Below, in pieces: positions 53,164-63,905 of a stretch of DNA of 64,000 bases; the stretch's first letter is position 1; each line of letters begins with the position of its first letter. The notes beneath the pieces were generated by a model. The model was given only the letters and a program-made list of their open reading frames with translations. It did not search any database and had not been told where the DNA came from. Source of the stretch: an uncultured Atopobium sp. (GTDB taxonomy: Bacteria; Actinomycetota; Coriobacteriia; Coriobacteriales; Atopobiaceae); assembly GCA_947252455.1 (NCBI GenBank), contig CAMXVQ010000001.1, forward strand, positions 45,820-109,819. The letters run 5' to 3'. Made by a program: the position numbers and the translations under genes.

Positions 53164-54870
53164 ATGAGTAAAGAGGTTATTGAATCAAATATGCAAGTAG
53201 CGGAACATGATATGTCCGATGCATACAGTTTGTGGCAAGATGTTATTAACCTCTTTCGTGAGGATGGTTATATTCCTTCGGTTATAGCAATGTTAGAAAA
53301 ATGTACGCTTGTTAGTTTTACACATAACGTCCTCACCGTCAGTACGTCCTTAAATTTTGCCTACAAAAAACTTTCGGCGCATAAAGATGCTATTGTTGCA
53401 AAGATGGAAGAGGCGGCATTTGAGCCAATTTCATTACAAATTTTGTTTAAACCTTTTAATAATGATATAAAAACTGATAGCGATACAGCTCATACAGACG
53501 CTCAATTGTTTGACACAGCGCAAACAAAACAAGAATCAATTACAGCGCAACTACCGAATCAAGTAAAGGTTGAGACACACGAAACACCAAGCACAAATGA
53601 TTCGAGCGACAAACTCATAAATGTACAGACTAAAATTACTAAAGATGAGTTGGATAAACTTGAAAATCAAGATAACTTGGTATTTGATCAATATTTTGAT
53701 CAAATGAAAACCACACATATGGAACGCCTTAATCGTGAACATAAAATAATTTCGTTTGAAACAGGACAGGTAGAAAATCCTATACAGAGTGAAATTGATT
53801 CCAAACTAACGTTTGACCGTTTTGTTCAGGGTGAGGAAAACCAGTTAGCATATCAAGCAGCAAATCAGGTTGCGTGCGGATCGTGTAACCAATCATATAA
53901 TCCACTTTTTATCTATGGTAAAAGTGGATTGGGTAAAACACACTTATTACGAGCAATACAAAACTACATTATAAAAAATGATCCTACGCGCACCTGTGCT
54001 TACAAAACAGCAACAGAGTTTATTGAAGAATATACACTAGCATGGCAAAAGTCGCCACTCGAAAGAAATGCTTTAGCTCGTAGTTATAAAAATATTGATG
54101 TACTTATTATCGATGATATCCAAAATATGCGAACAGCAGCAGGTACCATCAAGTTTTTCTTCGATACATTTAATTCGCTTATTTCTAATGGAAAACAAAT
54201 TGTTTGTGCAGCCGATCGATCGCCTCAAGAGCTTCAATTAGGTGAAAGTAAGTTTGACGAACGCGAAACCAGTCGTATGGATTCTGGTATAACTATCAGT
54301 ATTCAGGTACCAAATTACGAGTTAAAACTTAATCTTATTAATAACTTTTACAAATACATTCGTCATGATGCTGAAGTAGAACACTTACTTATCGATTTTG
54401 GAACAATCACCGAAGAACAGCGAATGTATATGGCAAAGATTGCGGGTAGCAACATTAGAGTTATCGAGGGTTTTGTTCAAACGTGTTTAATTAATGCAGG
54501 TAAAAGAAAAAAAGAGGGGAGAATTTTCTCTAATAACGATATCGCACAGATAGCAGCAACTAAATGGAAGCCGCGGCAGCATATTCCCAGTATTGAGGAA
54601 ATTCAAAAATGTATAGAAGACACGTATCACATATCTCATAACGATTTGGTAGGTGACCATAGGAATAAAGAGCTTACTGAACCACGTCATATTTGTATTT
54701 GGTTAGCACGCGAACTCACAGACATCACATTGGCTGACATAGGTCAAAAATTTGGTAACCGCACGCATGCAACGATAAAACACAGTATTGCCATTATCGA
54801 GAAGAAGAAGAAAGACAGAGTGTTTTATGATCAACTGCAAAAATTTAAAGATCTTCTTACAAAAGAATAG
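53164..54870 (+). CDS. dnaA: Chromosomal replication initiator DnaA, with divergent DNA-recognition helix
   Basis: 568 residues. Domain I about 15-95, acidic linker domain II about 100-215, AAA+ domain III about 220-440 ('GKSGLGKTH' with Lys258; 'LIIDDIQNM' Walker B), and DNA-binding domain IV about 470-568. The signature 'PRHICIWLARELT' is normal, but the recognition helix reads 'GNRTHATIKHSI' where nearly all DnaA have 'GGRDHTTVLHA': the base-contacting Asp and first Thr are Thr534 and Ala536. The arginine-finger box is also altered ('SRMDSGITI' for SRFEWGL). The ATP site is intact. Context (dnaN, recF, dciA, gyrB, gyrA follow) confirms identity. Confidence 0.95.
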   Translation: MSKEVIESNMQVAEHDMSDAYSLWQDVINLFREDGYIPSVIAMLEKCTLVSFTHNVLTVSTSLNFAYKKLSAHKDAIVAKMEEAAFEPISLQILFKPFNNDIKTDSDTAHTDAQLFDTAQTKQESITAQLPNQVKVETHETPSTNDSSDKLINVQTKITKDELDKLENQDNLVFDQYFDQMKTTHMERLNREHKIISFETGQVENPIQSEIDSKLTFDRFVQGEENQLAYQAANQVACGSCNQSYNPLFIYGKSGLGKTHLLRAIQNYIIKNDPTRTCAYKTATEFIEEYTLAWQKSPLERNALARSYKNIDVLIIDDIQNMRTAAGTIKFFFDTFNSLISNGKQIVCAADRSPQELQLGESKFDERETSRMDSGITISIQVPNYELKLNLINNFYKYIRHDAEVEHLLIDFGTITEEQRMYMAKIAGSNIRVIEGFVQTCLINAGKRKKEGRIFSNNDIAQIAATKWKPRQHIPSIEEIQKCIEDTYHISHNDLVGDHRNKELTEPRHICIWLARELTDITLADIGQKFGNRTHATIKHSIAIIEKKKKDRVFYDQLQKFKDLLTKE

Positions 54871-55137
54871 ACTGAATTGCACATGTTTATAACTTTGTTG
54901 ATGCTTGTTAATGAATGTCTATAAACGCGGATAAAAAGAGCTTTAAACAGATATGGTTGGTTTGTATGTTGATAATGATGGAAATTTATAAAAGATTTGC
55001 TCGCTAAAAACGTAGTGTTTAACTGCATGAATGATAAGTTATTAACATGTGAACAATACTTATTAGTAATAAAGTATTTAGATATTTATTATTATTTATA
55101 TAATGAGATGTAGATACTTTTAAGCGAAAGGAAGCAT
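54871..55137. other. dnaA-dnaN intergenic region
   Basis: 267 bases, strongly A+T-rich near 55060-55110. Contains TTATCAACA (54967-54975, minus strand), one base from the canonical DnaA box. Probably carries the dnaN promoter. Confidence 0.55.
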
Positions 55138-56247
55138 ATGAAATTCTGTGTAAGTCAAAAAGAATTCAATCAGGCAATTACGATAGTTCTACGTGGTGTT
55201 GCCTCCCAAGCTACGCTTCCTGTTTTAGGTGGTATTTATATTCAAGCACAAGGATCAACGCTAACTTTACAAACATGTGATCTCAAAGTCTCAATACGTC
55301 ATAAACTTGAAGCTGCGGTTGAAGAAGAGGGTCAAACAGTTGTCCCTGGCATGTTCTTATCAAAGTTGGTAAAAAACTTACCTGATGCACCTATTACCGT
55401 AGAAACAAATCAGGCGCGGGCAATTTTAACATGTCTTAAATCTACCTACGAACTTTCTACCCTTGATGCTACCGATTTTCCTGAGTTTCCAGATATTACA
55501 CCTTCTCAAAGTATTGAGTTGCCAAGTGATTTGCTTAACGATATGGTAGAGCGCGTGTATCGTGTAACAAAAGAGGATATATCTAATCCAATTTTAGGTG
55601 GTATTACCCTTGTTGCTGCCGAAAATAAACTTACTATGTATGCAACAGATTCTCATCGCTTGGTTATTATTGATACAAACACGGAAACTGCGTCTATTGA
55701 TTCTGAGTTTACCGCAATTATCCCTGCCGTTTGTTTTCATGAACTTCTTAATTTGCCAACTATTACACCTCGTTTGCAAATAGGATTAACTGATAATCAG
55801 GTTATTTTTAGTTTTGAAAACACAACGTATGTAAGCTTAAAAATTGAAGGTATGTTCCCCAATTATAAAAATCTCTTTCCTAAAACTTGCAATACTAAGC
55901 TTACTGTTAATCCCGAGCAGCTTACGCAGGCAATTAAGCGTGTTGCATTAGTTACCACGAATAAAAATCTTGGTGTTATTTTTGATATAGATCCTCAAAA
56001 TCAACTTATAACACTTAAAGCAGACTCTTCTGAGTTTGGTGCTTCAAAAGAAGAGTTTAGTGCAACTATTGAGGGTAATCCTATTTCGTTTTCAATGAAT
56101 TACCAGTTTATTCTTGAATGTTGTCGCTCTACAACCCATGCCGACGAAATGACTTTTGAGATAGTTGACAGTTTCCAACCTATTGTTATTAAGTCGTTTG
56201 GAACAATGAACTATCAATGTTTGTTGATACCACTTCGCACTAATTAA
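55138..56247 (+). CDS. dnaN: DNA polymerase III beta subunit (sliding clamp)
   Basis: 369 residues, three clamp domains in series. Begins 'MKFCVSQKEFNQAI' after AAAGGAAG. 'VLGGIYIQAQGSTLTLQTCD' (shortened: 'GGIYIQAQGSTL'), 'YATDSHRLV' in domain II and C-terminal 'NYQCLLIPLRTN' (family end MPMR) are typical. Forms the ring that tethers polymerase III and repair enzymes to DNA. Confidence 0.97.
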   Translation: MKFCVSQKEFNQAITIVLRGVASQATLPVLGGIYIQAQGSTLTLQTCDLKVSIRHKLEAAVEEEGQTVVPGMFLSKLVKNLPDAPITVETNQARAILTCLKSTYELSTLDATDFPEFPDITPSQSIELPSDLLNDMVERVYRVTKEDISNPILGGITLVAAENKLTMYATDSHRLVIIDTNTETASIDSEFTAIIPAVCFHELLNLPTITPRLQIGLTDNQVIFSFENTTYVSLKIEGMFPNYKNLFPKTCNTKLTVNPEQLTQAIKRVALVTTNKNLGVIFDIDPQNQLITLKADSSEFGASKEEFSATIEGNPISFSMNYQFILECCRSTTHADEMTFEIVDSFQPIVIKSFGTMNYQCLLIPLRTN

Positions 56248-56262
56248 CAACCTTGAGGTAGT

Positions 56263-57411
56263 ATGAGTTTTATATTACGTGAGCTTACCTGTACAAATTG
56301 GAGAAATTTTCAGCATCTTCACATAAGCTTAGGTGATAAAACAACTGTTTTACATGGCAGTAATGCTGTTGGTAAAACAAATACCATCGAGGCTGTGCAA
56401 ATGATTACCACAGGCACTTCATTTAGAAAGCCTTTGCTTACTCAGATGATTTACCATAACAAAGATGCAGCTCAGCTTCGTGCGTCTTATGAGGATGAGC
56501 TACATAGTGTTGAGTTGGCATGTAATATATCAACGCATGTAAAAACGTACTTAAAAAATAACAAAAAATGTTCTGTTTCAACACTTTGTTCTGTTATGCC
56601 TTCGGTACTTTTTTCTCCCGACGATTTATTGTTTGTTAAGCAAGCAGCTCGCTTGCGCAGAAGTGAAATAGATGGGTTTGGCACTCTTGCACATAAAGGT
56701 TATAGAAAGCTTGTCGCAACATTTTCTCGTGCACTTGAGCAAAGAAATAACATACTTAAATTAAATTTTGTAGATTCAGATATGTTACATGCCTGGAGTG
56801 TATCGTTGGCGCATGGCTCTGCAAGTGTAGTTGCTGCTCGCCTTAAACTTATCAATCACCTTTATCATAAAGCTTGCGAGGTATATCATACAATTTCTCC
56901 TGCCGAGCACCTTGAAATTAAGTACAAAAGCTCAATACCTTTGATAAAAGATTTAGAACATAAGGTAGAAGAGACTTATCTGTATACACCACAAAGCTTA
57001 TCTTCTCTTAGTAAAGAAGATCTTGTACAGTCATATTTAGATGCTTTTAGTCAAAAGGAGCAAGAAGAATTACGCAGGCAGGTAACGCTTATAGGTCCTC
57101 AAAGAGATGATATTGAATTTTATATCAATGGTGTACCCGCGCGCACGTATGCCTCGCAAGGTCAACAAAGAAGCGTTGTTTTGGCATGGAAATTAGCAGA
57201 GGTTTTATTTATTAAAGAGTTAACTGGACAAAATCCTATTCTGCTTTTAGACGACGTTATGAGTGAGCTTGACGCCACGCGCCGTTTAGCGATTATGGAA
57301 TTTATCCAGCAAGGTATTCAGACTATAATTACAACCACAAATCTTTCGTATTTTACAAAAGATATACTTGACTGTGCGAAGGTGGTGAATATGAATGAAA
57401 AACAATCATAA
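56263..57411 (+). CDS. recF: DNA replication and repair protein RecF
   Basis: 382 residues, SMC-like ATPase. Walker A 'GSNAVGKTNTIEAV', signature 'SQGQQRSVVLAWKLAE', Walker B 'PILLLDDVMSELDATRR'. Helps load RecA at gapped DNA. It overlaps dciA by 17 bases. Length and position are standard. Confidence 0.96.
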   Translation: MSFILRELTCTNWRNFQHLHISLGDKTTVLHGSNAVGKTNTIEAVQMITTGTSFRKPLLTQMIYHNKDAAQLRASYEDELHSVELACNISTHVKTYLKNNKKCSVSTLCSVMPSVLFSPDDLLFVKQAARLRRSEIDGFGTLAHKGYRKLVATFSRALEQRNNILKLNFVDSDMLHAWSVSLAHGSASVVAARLKLINHLYHKACEVYHTISPAEHLEIKYKSSIPLIKDLEHKVEETYLYTPQSLSSLSKEDLVQSYLDAFSQKEQEELRRQVTLIGPQRDDIEFYINGVPARTYASQGQQRSVVLAWKLAEVLFIKELTGQNPILLLDDVMSELDATRRLAIMEFIQQGIQTIITTTNLSYFTKDILDCAKVVNMNEKQS

Positions 57412-57958
57412 ACAACCTGCTGAAAGCAGTCTTTCTTCACTTTTACATTCATGTATTATCAATCCTGCTCTCGCAAAAATTAAAAAGCAAAAAGCTTCTG
57501 CTACCGCTTGGAATTCGGTTATAGGGGATATCGAAAGAAAACATACAACTGGTGTGTTTGTTATAGAACCTAAAATAAAAGGTCGCTATCCTATTCTTGG
57601 TGTGTTTGTTGATTCTTCCTCTGTTCTTGTAGATTTTAATGTTAATAAAGAAATGTATCTTCTAAGACTTACGCACTTAGGTTATAAATTTGATGACATT
57701 CTTTTTAAGCTTTCTAAATATACGCAAGCAAAACCTGTGTTTAAACCACAAACAATTAAATCATCGTGCGCAAGTCCTGCTTTACAACAAACTTTAGCAC
57801 CTTTACCTGCACTTTCTCCTCAAGAGGTTGAGTTTGCTGAACAAGTTGTGCAAAACTTACCACCCACGCTTCGTTCATCTGCACTGAAGGCTGTTAAAAC
57901 AACACTGCAACGGCACAAGTTATCAGCATACGCAAAAGATAATTTATCGCTAAATTAA
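57395..57958 (+). CDS. dciA: DciA-family (DUF721) helicase-loading protein
   Basis: 187 residues. The central part (about 15-110; 'AWNSVIGDIERKHT', 'LVDFNVNKEMYLLRLTHLGY') matches the DUF721 fold that interacts with the replicative helicase DnaB in bacteria lacking DnaC/DnaI. The C-terminal region is P/Q/A-rich with a helical end. Position between recF and gyrB is the usual actinobacterial one. Confidence 0.88.
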   Translation: MKNNHKQPAESSLSSLLHSCIINPALAKIKKQKASATAWNSVIGDIERKHTTGVFVIEPKIKGRYPILGVFVDSSSVLVDFNVNKEMYLLRLTHLGYKFDDILFKLSKYTQAKPVFKPQTIKSSCASPALQQTLAPLPALSPQEVEFAEQVVQNLPPTLRSSALKAVKTTLQRHKLSAYAKDNLSLN

Positions 57959-58118
57959 GCCGTATAAACCGCTGAGAGATATACTTTTGCATGGTATGGT
58001 GTAAGATATTGTTTAGGCTCGTTGATTTTTCTGCATATTTAACAACATTTTCCATAATTTTATAACGCGTCTTAATAATTAGCGTAAAATAGAAACATCG
58101 TATAAAAGGAGGGTGTTT

Positions 58119-60065
58119 GTGACAAAAGAAGTCAGTTCATACGGTGGTAACGAAATTAAAGTTCTTGAAGGACTTGACCCAGTTCGTAAACGTCCTGGAA
58201 TGTATATTGGTACAACATCGGCATCTGGTTTACACCACCTCGTTTGGGAAATTGTTGACAACTCAGTAGACGAGGCAATGGCTGGTTACTGTACCTCAAT
58301 AAATGTGGTAGTACATCCTGATAACTCTATTTCTGTTGAAGATAACGGGCGTGGCATTCCTGTTGAAATGCACCCTCAAAAGAAAATTCCTACCCTAGAA
58401 GTTGTTTTAACAATTTTACACGCTGGTGGTAAATTTGACAACGCTGCCTATAAAGTATCAGGTGGTTTGCACGGTGTTGGTGTTTCGGTTGTTAACGCAC
58501 TTTCAAAACGCTTAATCGCGCGTGTTTCGCGCGATGGTGGCATTTTTGAAATGGAATTTAAGCGCGGTAAAGTCACAAAAAAGATGACACGTGTTGGTGA
58601 TTCTTCTCATACTGGCACAACCATTACGTTTTGGCCTGATGACACCATTTTTGAAACTACAACATATAATTTTGATACGCTTCACGATCGCTTACAAGAA
58701 ACTGCTTTTCTTAATAAAAATTTGCACATCAGCCTTACCGACGAGCGTGAAGAAACGCCTCGTAAAGAGGAATTTTGCTACTCAGGCGGTATCGTAGACT
58801 TTGTTAAATATTTAAACGAAGAAAAAACTATTCTACCTGGTCTTAATGATCCTATTTATATCGAAGGTTCTTCTGCGCCAGATACACCTCTTAATCAACG
58901 CGGCGAGGTAGAAGTTTCCATTCAATGGAATACTACCTATTCCGAGCATGTAATGTCGTTTGCTAACGATATTTATACCGATGAAGGTGGTATGCACCTC
59001 GAAGGTTTTAGAACGGCGCTTACTAAAACAATTAATGATTATGCGCGTTCACACAAGCTCTTAAAAGAAAAAGAAGCAAACTTAACTGGTGACGATATTC
59101 GTGAAGGTTTATGTGCAATTATTTCGGTTAAGCTTCCTGACCCTCAATTTGAAGGTCAGACTAAAGCAAAACTTGGAAGTTCTTATATGAGGACACTTAC
59201 CAACAAAATTGTTGGTGCAGGACTTACCGAATATCTTGAAGAACATCCTAATCAAGCAAAAGAAATATTTAAAAAAGCATTCCAAGCAGCTAAAGGTCGT
59301 TTGGCGGCACAACGCGCTCGTCAAGTTGCGCGTAGAAAAGGTTTGCTTGAAAGTGCTTCATTACCAGGTAAACTTGCTGACTGTTCTGTTCGCGATGCTC
59401 AAATGACCGAACTTTTCATCGTTGAGGGTGACTCGGCAGGTGGTTCTGCTAAAATGGCTCGTGACCGTTCTATACAAGCAGTTTTACCGCTGAGAGGAAA
59501 AATTCTTAACGTTGAGCGTGTCCAGCAAGATAGAGCTCTTTCCTCTGAATCTATCACATCTCTTATTACAGCTATTGGTACTGGTGTTGGTAAAGAATTT
59601 AATATTGAGAAAGCGCGCTATCACAAAATTGTTATTATGACCGATGCTGATGTAGATGGCGCACATATTAGAATTTTACTTCTTACTTTCTTCTATCGTT
59701 ACATGAAACCTTTGGTTGACGCAGGATATATTTACGTTGCGCAGCCACCTTTATATCAAATTAAGGCAAAAGGAAAAAAATACGGTAAGTATTTATATAC
59801 CGACGAAGAGTTAGCGCTTGAGGCTAAACAGTTTGAAGATTCTTCTAAATATAGTGTTCAGCGTTATAAAGGTTTAGGAGAGATGGATCCTGAACAACTT
59901 TGGAGTACCACTATGGAGCCTAAAAACCGCATTATGCTTCGGGTAACGGTAGACGATGCGCGTGAAGCAGAAAGAGCCGTTGCTAACCTTATGGGTACTC
60001 AAGTGGAAAAACGTAAAGATTTTATACAAACACACGCAAAAGACGTGCGTTTCCTTGACATTTAA
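58119..60065 (+). CDS. gyrB: DNA gyrase subunit B
   Basis: 648 residues from GTG 58119, with AGGAGG 6 bases upstream (GTG 58113 also in frame). GHKL ATPase domain with 'EIVDNSVDEAMAGYC', 'EDNGRGIP' and 'GGLHGVGVSVVNAL'; TOPRIM with 'EGDSAGGSAK' and 'DADVDGAHI'; C-terminal 'QRYKGLGEMDPEQLW'. Supplies ATP hydrolysis for negative supercoiling with GyrA. Confidence 0.98.
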   Translation: MTKEVSSYGGNEIKVLEGLDPVRKRPGMYIGTTSASGLHHLVWEIVDNSVDEAMAGYCTSINVVVHPDNSISVEDNGRGIPVEMHPQKKIPTLEVVLTILHAGGKFDNAAYKVSGGLHGVGVSVVNALSKRLIARVSRDGGIFEMEFKRGKVTKKMTRVGDSSHTGTTITFWPDDTIFETTTYNFDTLHDRLQETAFLNKNLHISLTDEREETPRKEEFCYSGGIVDFVKYLNEEKTILPGLNDPIYIEGSSAPDTPLNQRGEVEVSIQWNTTYSEHVMSFANDIYTDEGGMHLEGFRTALTKTINDYARSHKLLKEKEANLTGDDIREGLCAIISVKLPDPQFEGQTKAKLGSSYMRTLTNKIVGAGLTEYLEEHPNQAKEIFKKAFQAAKGRLAAQRARQVARRKGLLESASLPGKLADCSVRDAQMTELFIVEGDSAGGSAKMARDRSIQAVLPLRGKILNVERVQQDRALSSESITSLITAIGTGVGKEFNIEKARYHKIVIMTDADVDGAHIRILLLTFFYRYMKPLVDAGYIYVAQPPLYQIKAKGKKYGKYLYTDEELALEAKQFEDSSKYSVQRYKGLGEMDPEQLWSTTMEPKNRIMLRVTVDDAREAERAVANLMGTQVEKRKDFIQTHAKDVRFLDI

Positions 60066-60079
60066 TGAAAGGCTAAACT

Positions 60080-62917
60080 GTGGCAGACGATAAACACATA
60101 CCTCATAACCACGATGAGTCTTCGTTTAACGAACAGGATTCTTCTGATAATATAGACAACGCTTCGCAAGATGATTCGTTTGACGATGAGCTTGACAACT
60201 TGTCAAATGACACAGCATCTGACGATGAAGCGCTTGAAGATGATATAGAAGAAGCCACCTCAAATGAAGATGAACAAACGCTTAATCTTGCTGGTGCAAC
60301 GCTTGATCACACCATTTCTGATGAGGCGGGCTCGCGCTTAGATTTATCTGATATTCATGGTGGAGCGCTTAAACCAACGGATTTGTCTTCTGAAATGAAA
60401 GCATCATTTCTTGAATATTCAATGTCTGTTATTGTGGCTCGCGCGTTGCCAGATGTACGAGATGGATTAAAGCCTGTTCATCGTCGTATCCTTTACGCTA
60501 TGAATGAGGCTCACATTGTTCCTACACGTCCTCATAAAAAGAGTGCATGGACGGTAGGAGAGGTAATGGGTAAATATCACCCACATGGTGACTCCTCAAT
60601 CTATGACGCTATGGTTCGTATGGCTCAAGAGTTTTCGATGCGCTTACCTTTGGTAGACGGTCACGGAAACTTTGGTTCTATTGACGGTGATCCTCCAGCT
60701 GCTATGCGTTATACCGAGTCACGCCTTACTCATGCTGCTATGCAGATGTTGCGTGATTTGGATAAAGAAACAGTAGATTTACAACCTAACTACGATGAAT
60801 CTTTGCAAGAGCCTTCTGTTTTGCCAGCGCGTTTTCCAAACCTGCTTGTAAATGGTTCAAATGGTATTGCTGTTGGTATGGCCACAAACGTTCCACCTCA
60901 TAATCTAGCAGAGGTTTCTCGTGCTGTATGTATGATGATAGATAACCCTGATGCTACGGTTGAAGAGCTTATGCAGGTACTTCCAGGCCCTGATTTCCCA
61001 ACCGGCGGTATTATCATGGGCACCGATGGTATTCGTGACGCTTATACCACTGGTAGAGGTTCTATTACCATTCGTTCAAAAGTACACATTGAAAATGTTG
61101 GACGCGGTGGCCGCCAGCGCCTTGTTATAACCGAAATTCCATATCAGGTTAATAAAGGTCTTTTGCAGGAACGTATTGCTCAACAGGTTAACGAAAAACG
61201 CATTGAAGGTATATCTGATATGCGTGATGAGTCTAACCGTAAGGGTATGCGCATTGTTATTGATCTTAAATCGGGTGCAGTGCCGCAGGTTGTACTTAAC
61301 AACTTATATAAAAGAACTCAATTACAGGTTTCTTTTGGTGTAATTGACCTTGCGCTTGTTGATGGTGTTCCTCGAACATTAACCTTGCGTGAGATGATTT
61401 ATTACTACATAGAACACCAAAAAGATATCGTAACGCGTCGTACGCAATTTGATTTGGACAAAGCACTTAAGCGTGTTCATATTCTCGAAGGCTTGTTAAT
61501 TGCAGTTGATAATATCGACGAAGTTGTTCATATTATCAGGTCTTCTCATGACGACCAAGAGGCAAAACAACGTATGAATGAGCGCTTTGGTATTGATGAC
61601 ATTCAAGGCGAAGCAATTCTTCAAATGCGTCTGCGCCGTTTAACTGGTCTTGCGCGAGAAGAGCTTGCAGCACAGATTGCTGAGCTTTATAAGTCAATTG
61701 AATACTATCGTGATTTACTTGCTCATCCGCAAAAACTTTTGGAAGTTATTAAAGAAGAGCTCACTGAAATTGCTGATCGTTTCTCGGATAAGCGCCGCAC
61801 ACAAATTTCTGCGCTTGGTGTTCAAAATCTTGACGTAGAAGACCTCATTGCCGAAGAAGACATGGTAATTACGGTAACGCACGCAAGCTATATTAAGCGT
61901 TTACCAGTAGCAACCTATAAGTCTCAAAAGCGCGGCGGTAAAGGTGTTCAAGGCTTATCGCTTAAAGACAATGACTTTGTTGAAAACATGTTTGTTGCCT
62001 CCACCCACGATTATGTTTTGTTCTTCACCAACAAAGGAAAGGTATATCGCCTTAAAGTTCACGAACTACCAGTTGGCTCGCGCCATGCCCGTGGCTCTGC
62101 TTTGATTAACGTTTTGCCTTTGAGTGAGGGAGAATATCCAACGGCGGTTATTACCACACGCGATTTCCCAGCCGAAGAGCATCTTATGTTTGCAACTAAA
62201 TCGGGTATGGTTAAAAAGACAGCTATGAGCGATTACGATAAATCACGTCGTGACGGTATTATTGCTATTAACCTTAAAGATGGCGACGAATTAGTAAACG
62301 TTCGTCGTGTAAAAGAGTCAGAGTATGTAATTTTATGCTCAAGTGCAGGTAAAGCAATAATGTTTGAAGAAAGCGACGTTCGCCCAACTGGACGTGGAAC
62401 ATCTGGCGTGCGCGGTATAACGCTTAAAGATGGTGCTACGATGCTTGGTATGGAAATATCTAACGGTAAAGGCGACTTGCTTGTTGTGACCGAACACGGC
62501 TATGGAAAGCGTACTCCCGTTAGTGAATATCCGCTCCAAAAGCGTGGCGGTTTAGGCGTTAACACCATCGCTATGACTCAGAAAAAGGGTAAATTAAGCG
62601 CTTGTCGTGTGGTTGGCCCTCAGCACGAACTTATGATTGTCTCTGAAGAAGGTGTTATGATTCGTGTTCAAAGTCAAGATATTTCGCTTCTTGGCCGCGC
62701 AACGCAAGGCGTCAAGATTATGAACCTTGCTGAATCTGACAGCGTGTCTGCTCTTGCTCGTATGCATATTCACAAAAAGAAAGACACAAATGAGCAATCA
62801 GATAGCAATCAGCCGCAATTACCACTCGACTTTTTATCTCAGAAGCATCAAGAAGAAGAGATAAATATTGGTGATGATGAACAGATTGATGACGAGTTAT
62901 TAGATGATGATGAGTAG
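60080..62917 (+). CDS. gyrA: DNA gyrase subunit A with acidic N-terminal extension
   Basis: 945 residues from GTG 60080 (AAAGG upstream). The conserved start ('[20 protein letters not shown]') is near residue 105, so about 100 very acidic residues (many D, E, S and N) precede it; no later Met or ribosome site could give a normal start. The catalytic Tyr is in '[10 protein letters not shown]'. The quinolone region '[17 protein letters not shown]' keeps Ser and Asp at E. coli positions 83 and 87. The C-terminal beta-pinwheel has a GyrA box 'QKRGGKG' and ends in an acidic tail. Follows gyrB by 14 bases. Confidence 0.97.
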   Translation: MADDKHIPHNHDESSFNEQDSSDNIDNASQDDSFDDELDNLSNDTASDDEALEDDIEEATSNEDEQTLNLAGATLDHTISDEAGSRLDLSDIHGGALKPTDLSSEMKASFLEYSMSVIVARALPDVRDGLKPVHRRILYAMNEAHIVPTRPHKKSAWTVGEVMGKYHPHGDSSIYDAMVRMAQEFSMRLPLVDGHGNFGSIDGDPPAAMRYTESRLTHAAMQMLRDLDKETVDLQPNYDESLQEPSVLPARFPNLLVNGSNGIAVGMATNVPPHNLAEVSRAVCMMIDNPDATVEELMQVLPGPDFPTGGIIMGTDGIRDAYTTGRGSITIRSKVHIENVGRGGRQRLVITEIPYQVNKGLLQERIAQQVNEKRIEGISDMRDESNRKGMRIVIDLKSGAVPQVVLNNLYKRTQLQVSFGVIDLALVDGVPRTLTLREMIYYYIEHQKDIVTRRTQFDLDKALKRVHILEGLLIAVDNIDEVVHIIRSSHDDQEAKQRMNERFGIDDIQGEAILQMRLRRLTGLAREELAAQIAELYKSIEYYRDLLAHPQKLLEVIKEELTEIADRFSDKRRTQISALGVQNLDVEDLIAEEDMVITVTHASYIKRLPVATYKSQKRGGKGVQGLSLKDNDFVENMFVASTHDYVLFFTNKGKVYRLKVHELPVGSRHARGSALINVLPLSEGEYPTAVITTRDFPAEEHLMFATKSGMVKKTAMSDYDKSRRDGIIAINLKDGDELVNVRRVKESEYVILCSSAGKAIMFEESDVRPTGRGTSGVRGITLKDGATMLGMEISNGKGDLLVVTEHGYGKRTPVSEYPLQKRGGLGVNTIAMTQKKGKLSACRVVGPQHELMIVSEEGVMIRVQSQDISLLGRATQGVKIMNLAESDSVSALARMHIHKKKDTNEQSDSNQPQLPLDFLSQKHQEEEINIGDDEQIDDELLDDDE

Positions 62918-62958
62918 GGCTAAGACCTCACTTTAAGATCTGTGGCGTATATGATTAT

Positions 62959-62998
62959 ATGGCTATATGTATCTCGATGGTGCATATAGCCATTTTAT
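62959..62998 (+). terminator. Terminator after gyrA
   Basis: Perfect 11-bp stem ATGGCTATATG (62959-62969)/CATATAGCCAT (62983-62993), 13-base loop, followed by TTTATAT. Lies between convergent gyrA and the BFN gene. Confidence 0.8.
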
Positions 62999-63049
62999 AT
63001 AGAGATATATACGGTAAATGTGTATACCAAATGAGTTACGTATAGCTTA

Positions 63050-63634
63050 TTAATCATCAAGAGAGGATATAAAGTTTTCTAACGCTTTGTCTTGCTGTTG
63101 GTTTAATTGGGCTTCTAAATTTGGGATCTGCGCTGATGAAATAACATGGTCATCAACAAACAGAGCAACGTTTAATAAAATACTTAAAACACATGCATCA
63201 GAGGGTCTCACTTCAATTGTAAAAGATTCTCCAGTATCTTGGCTTACGTTTCCTCGTGCATAAAACACAGTGCCTTTAACATCGTAAATTTCAAAGTAGA
63301 CAATATGTGTATTGGTATGTTTAAGTATTTGTAGGATGATATCAAAAGGAGTGGGACGAGAAAAAACCTCGCACGCGCTGCAACCTTTTCGCATGCGGTC
63401 AATACATGTGCTTAACACGGATGCTTCGTGCGTTCCTACACGAATAGGAAGAATTGGTTTACTATCCACATCGGGTGCATTACTGTGTGTATTTTCTTTA
63501 AGAGCAGGTTTTTTAGTTGGATCCATGTACTTATTTTGCAATTTCTTAAACGCACTGTCGGTAGGTTGCAAAAATATCAGAGAAGGTACGCTAGAATTTC
63601 CTCGTACTAAGCTTTGAATCTCCATCGCAATCAT
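63050..63634 (-). CDS. BFN-domain (DUF151, bifunctional-nuclease-like) protein
   Basis: 194 residues from ATG 63634 (GGAG 6 bases upstream). A BFN domain spans about 75-170: 'LPIRVGTHEASVLSTCID', 'TPFDIILQILKH', 'VKGTVFYARGNV' and 'VRPSDACVLSILLNVALFVDD' (shortened: 'RPSDACVLSILL'). Related proteins include a plant DNase/RNase and uncharacterised bacterial proteins. An insertion of about 40 polar residues splits the usual N-terminal strands. Biochemical role in bacteria is not settled. Confidence 0.83.
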   Translation of the reverse strand: MIAMEIQSLVRGNSSVPSLIFLQPTDSAFKKLQNKYMDPTKKPALKENTHSNAPDVDSKPILPIRVGTHEASVLSTCIDRMRKGCSACEVFSRPTPFDIILQILKHTNTHIVYFEIYDVKGTVFYARGNVSQDTGESFTIEVRPSDACVLSILLNVALFVDDHVISSAQIPNLEAQLNQQQDKALENFISSLDD

Positions 63635-63905
63635 TATGATCTCCAAAAAACCAAAAGTTTGTCTGATATCTATCTTAGTATCTCATATTTGTAATCGTGT
63701 ACGTATAAGAAAACAAATAACAAACAGTAATATGCAGCTTGTACTGCACATTTACATGATTTTTAAAGCGTACAAGAATATTCGAACATCCGATAAAAAC
63801 TCAAATTAACGGCATTATGTATAAAAATGGTTCGATATTGTATGGATACATAAACATATAAGTTCTGTGAAGTTCTTATAGTATAAAAAAAGATTAGAAA
63901 ACTGC
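63635..63905. other. Gene-free interval before tRNA-Ile
   Basis: About 270 A+T-rich bases without a gene. One inverted repeat CTTGTAC/GTACAAG (about 63738-63776, 26-base spacing) and several TATAAT-like stretches suggest additional promoters, possibly for a stable-RNA operon beyond the window. Confidence 0.4.
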
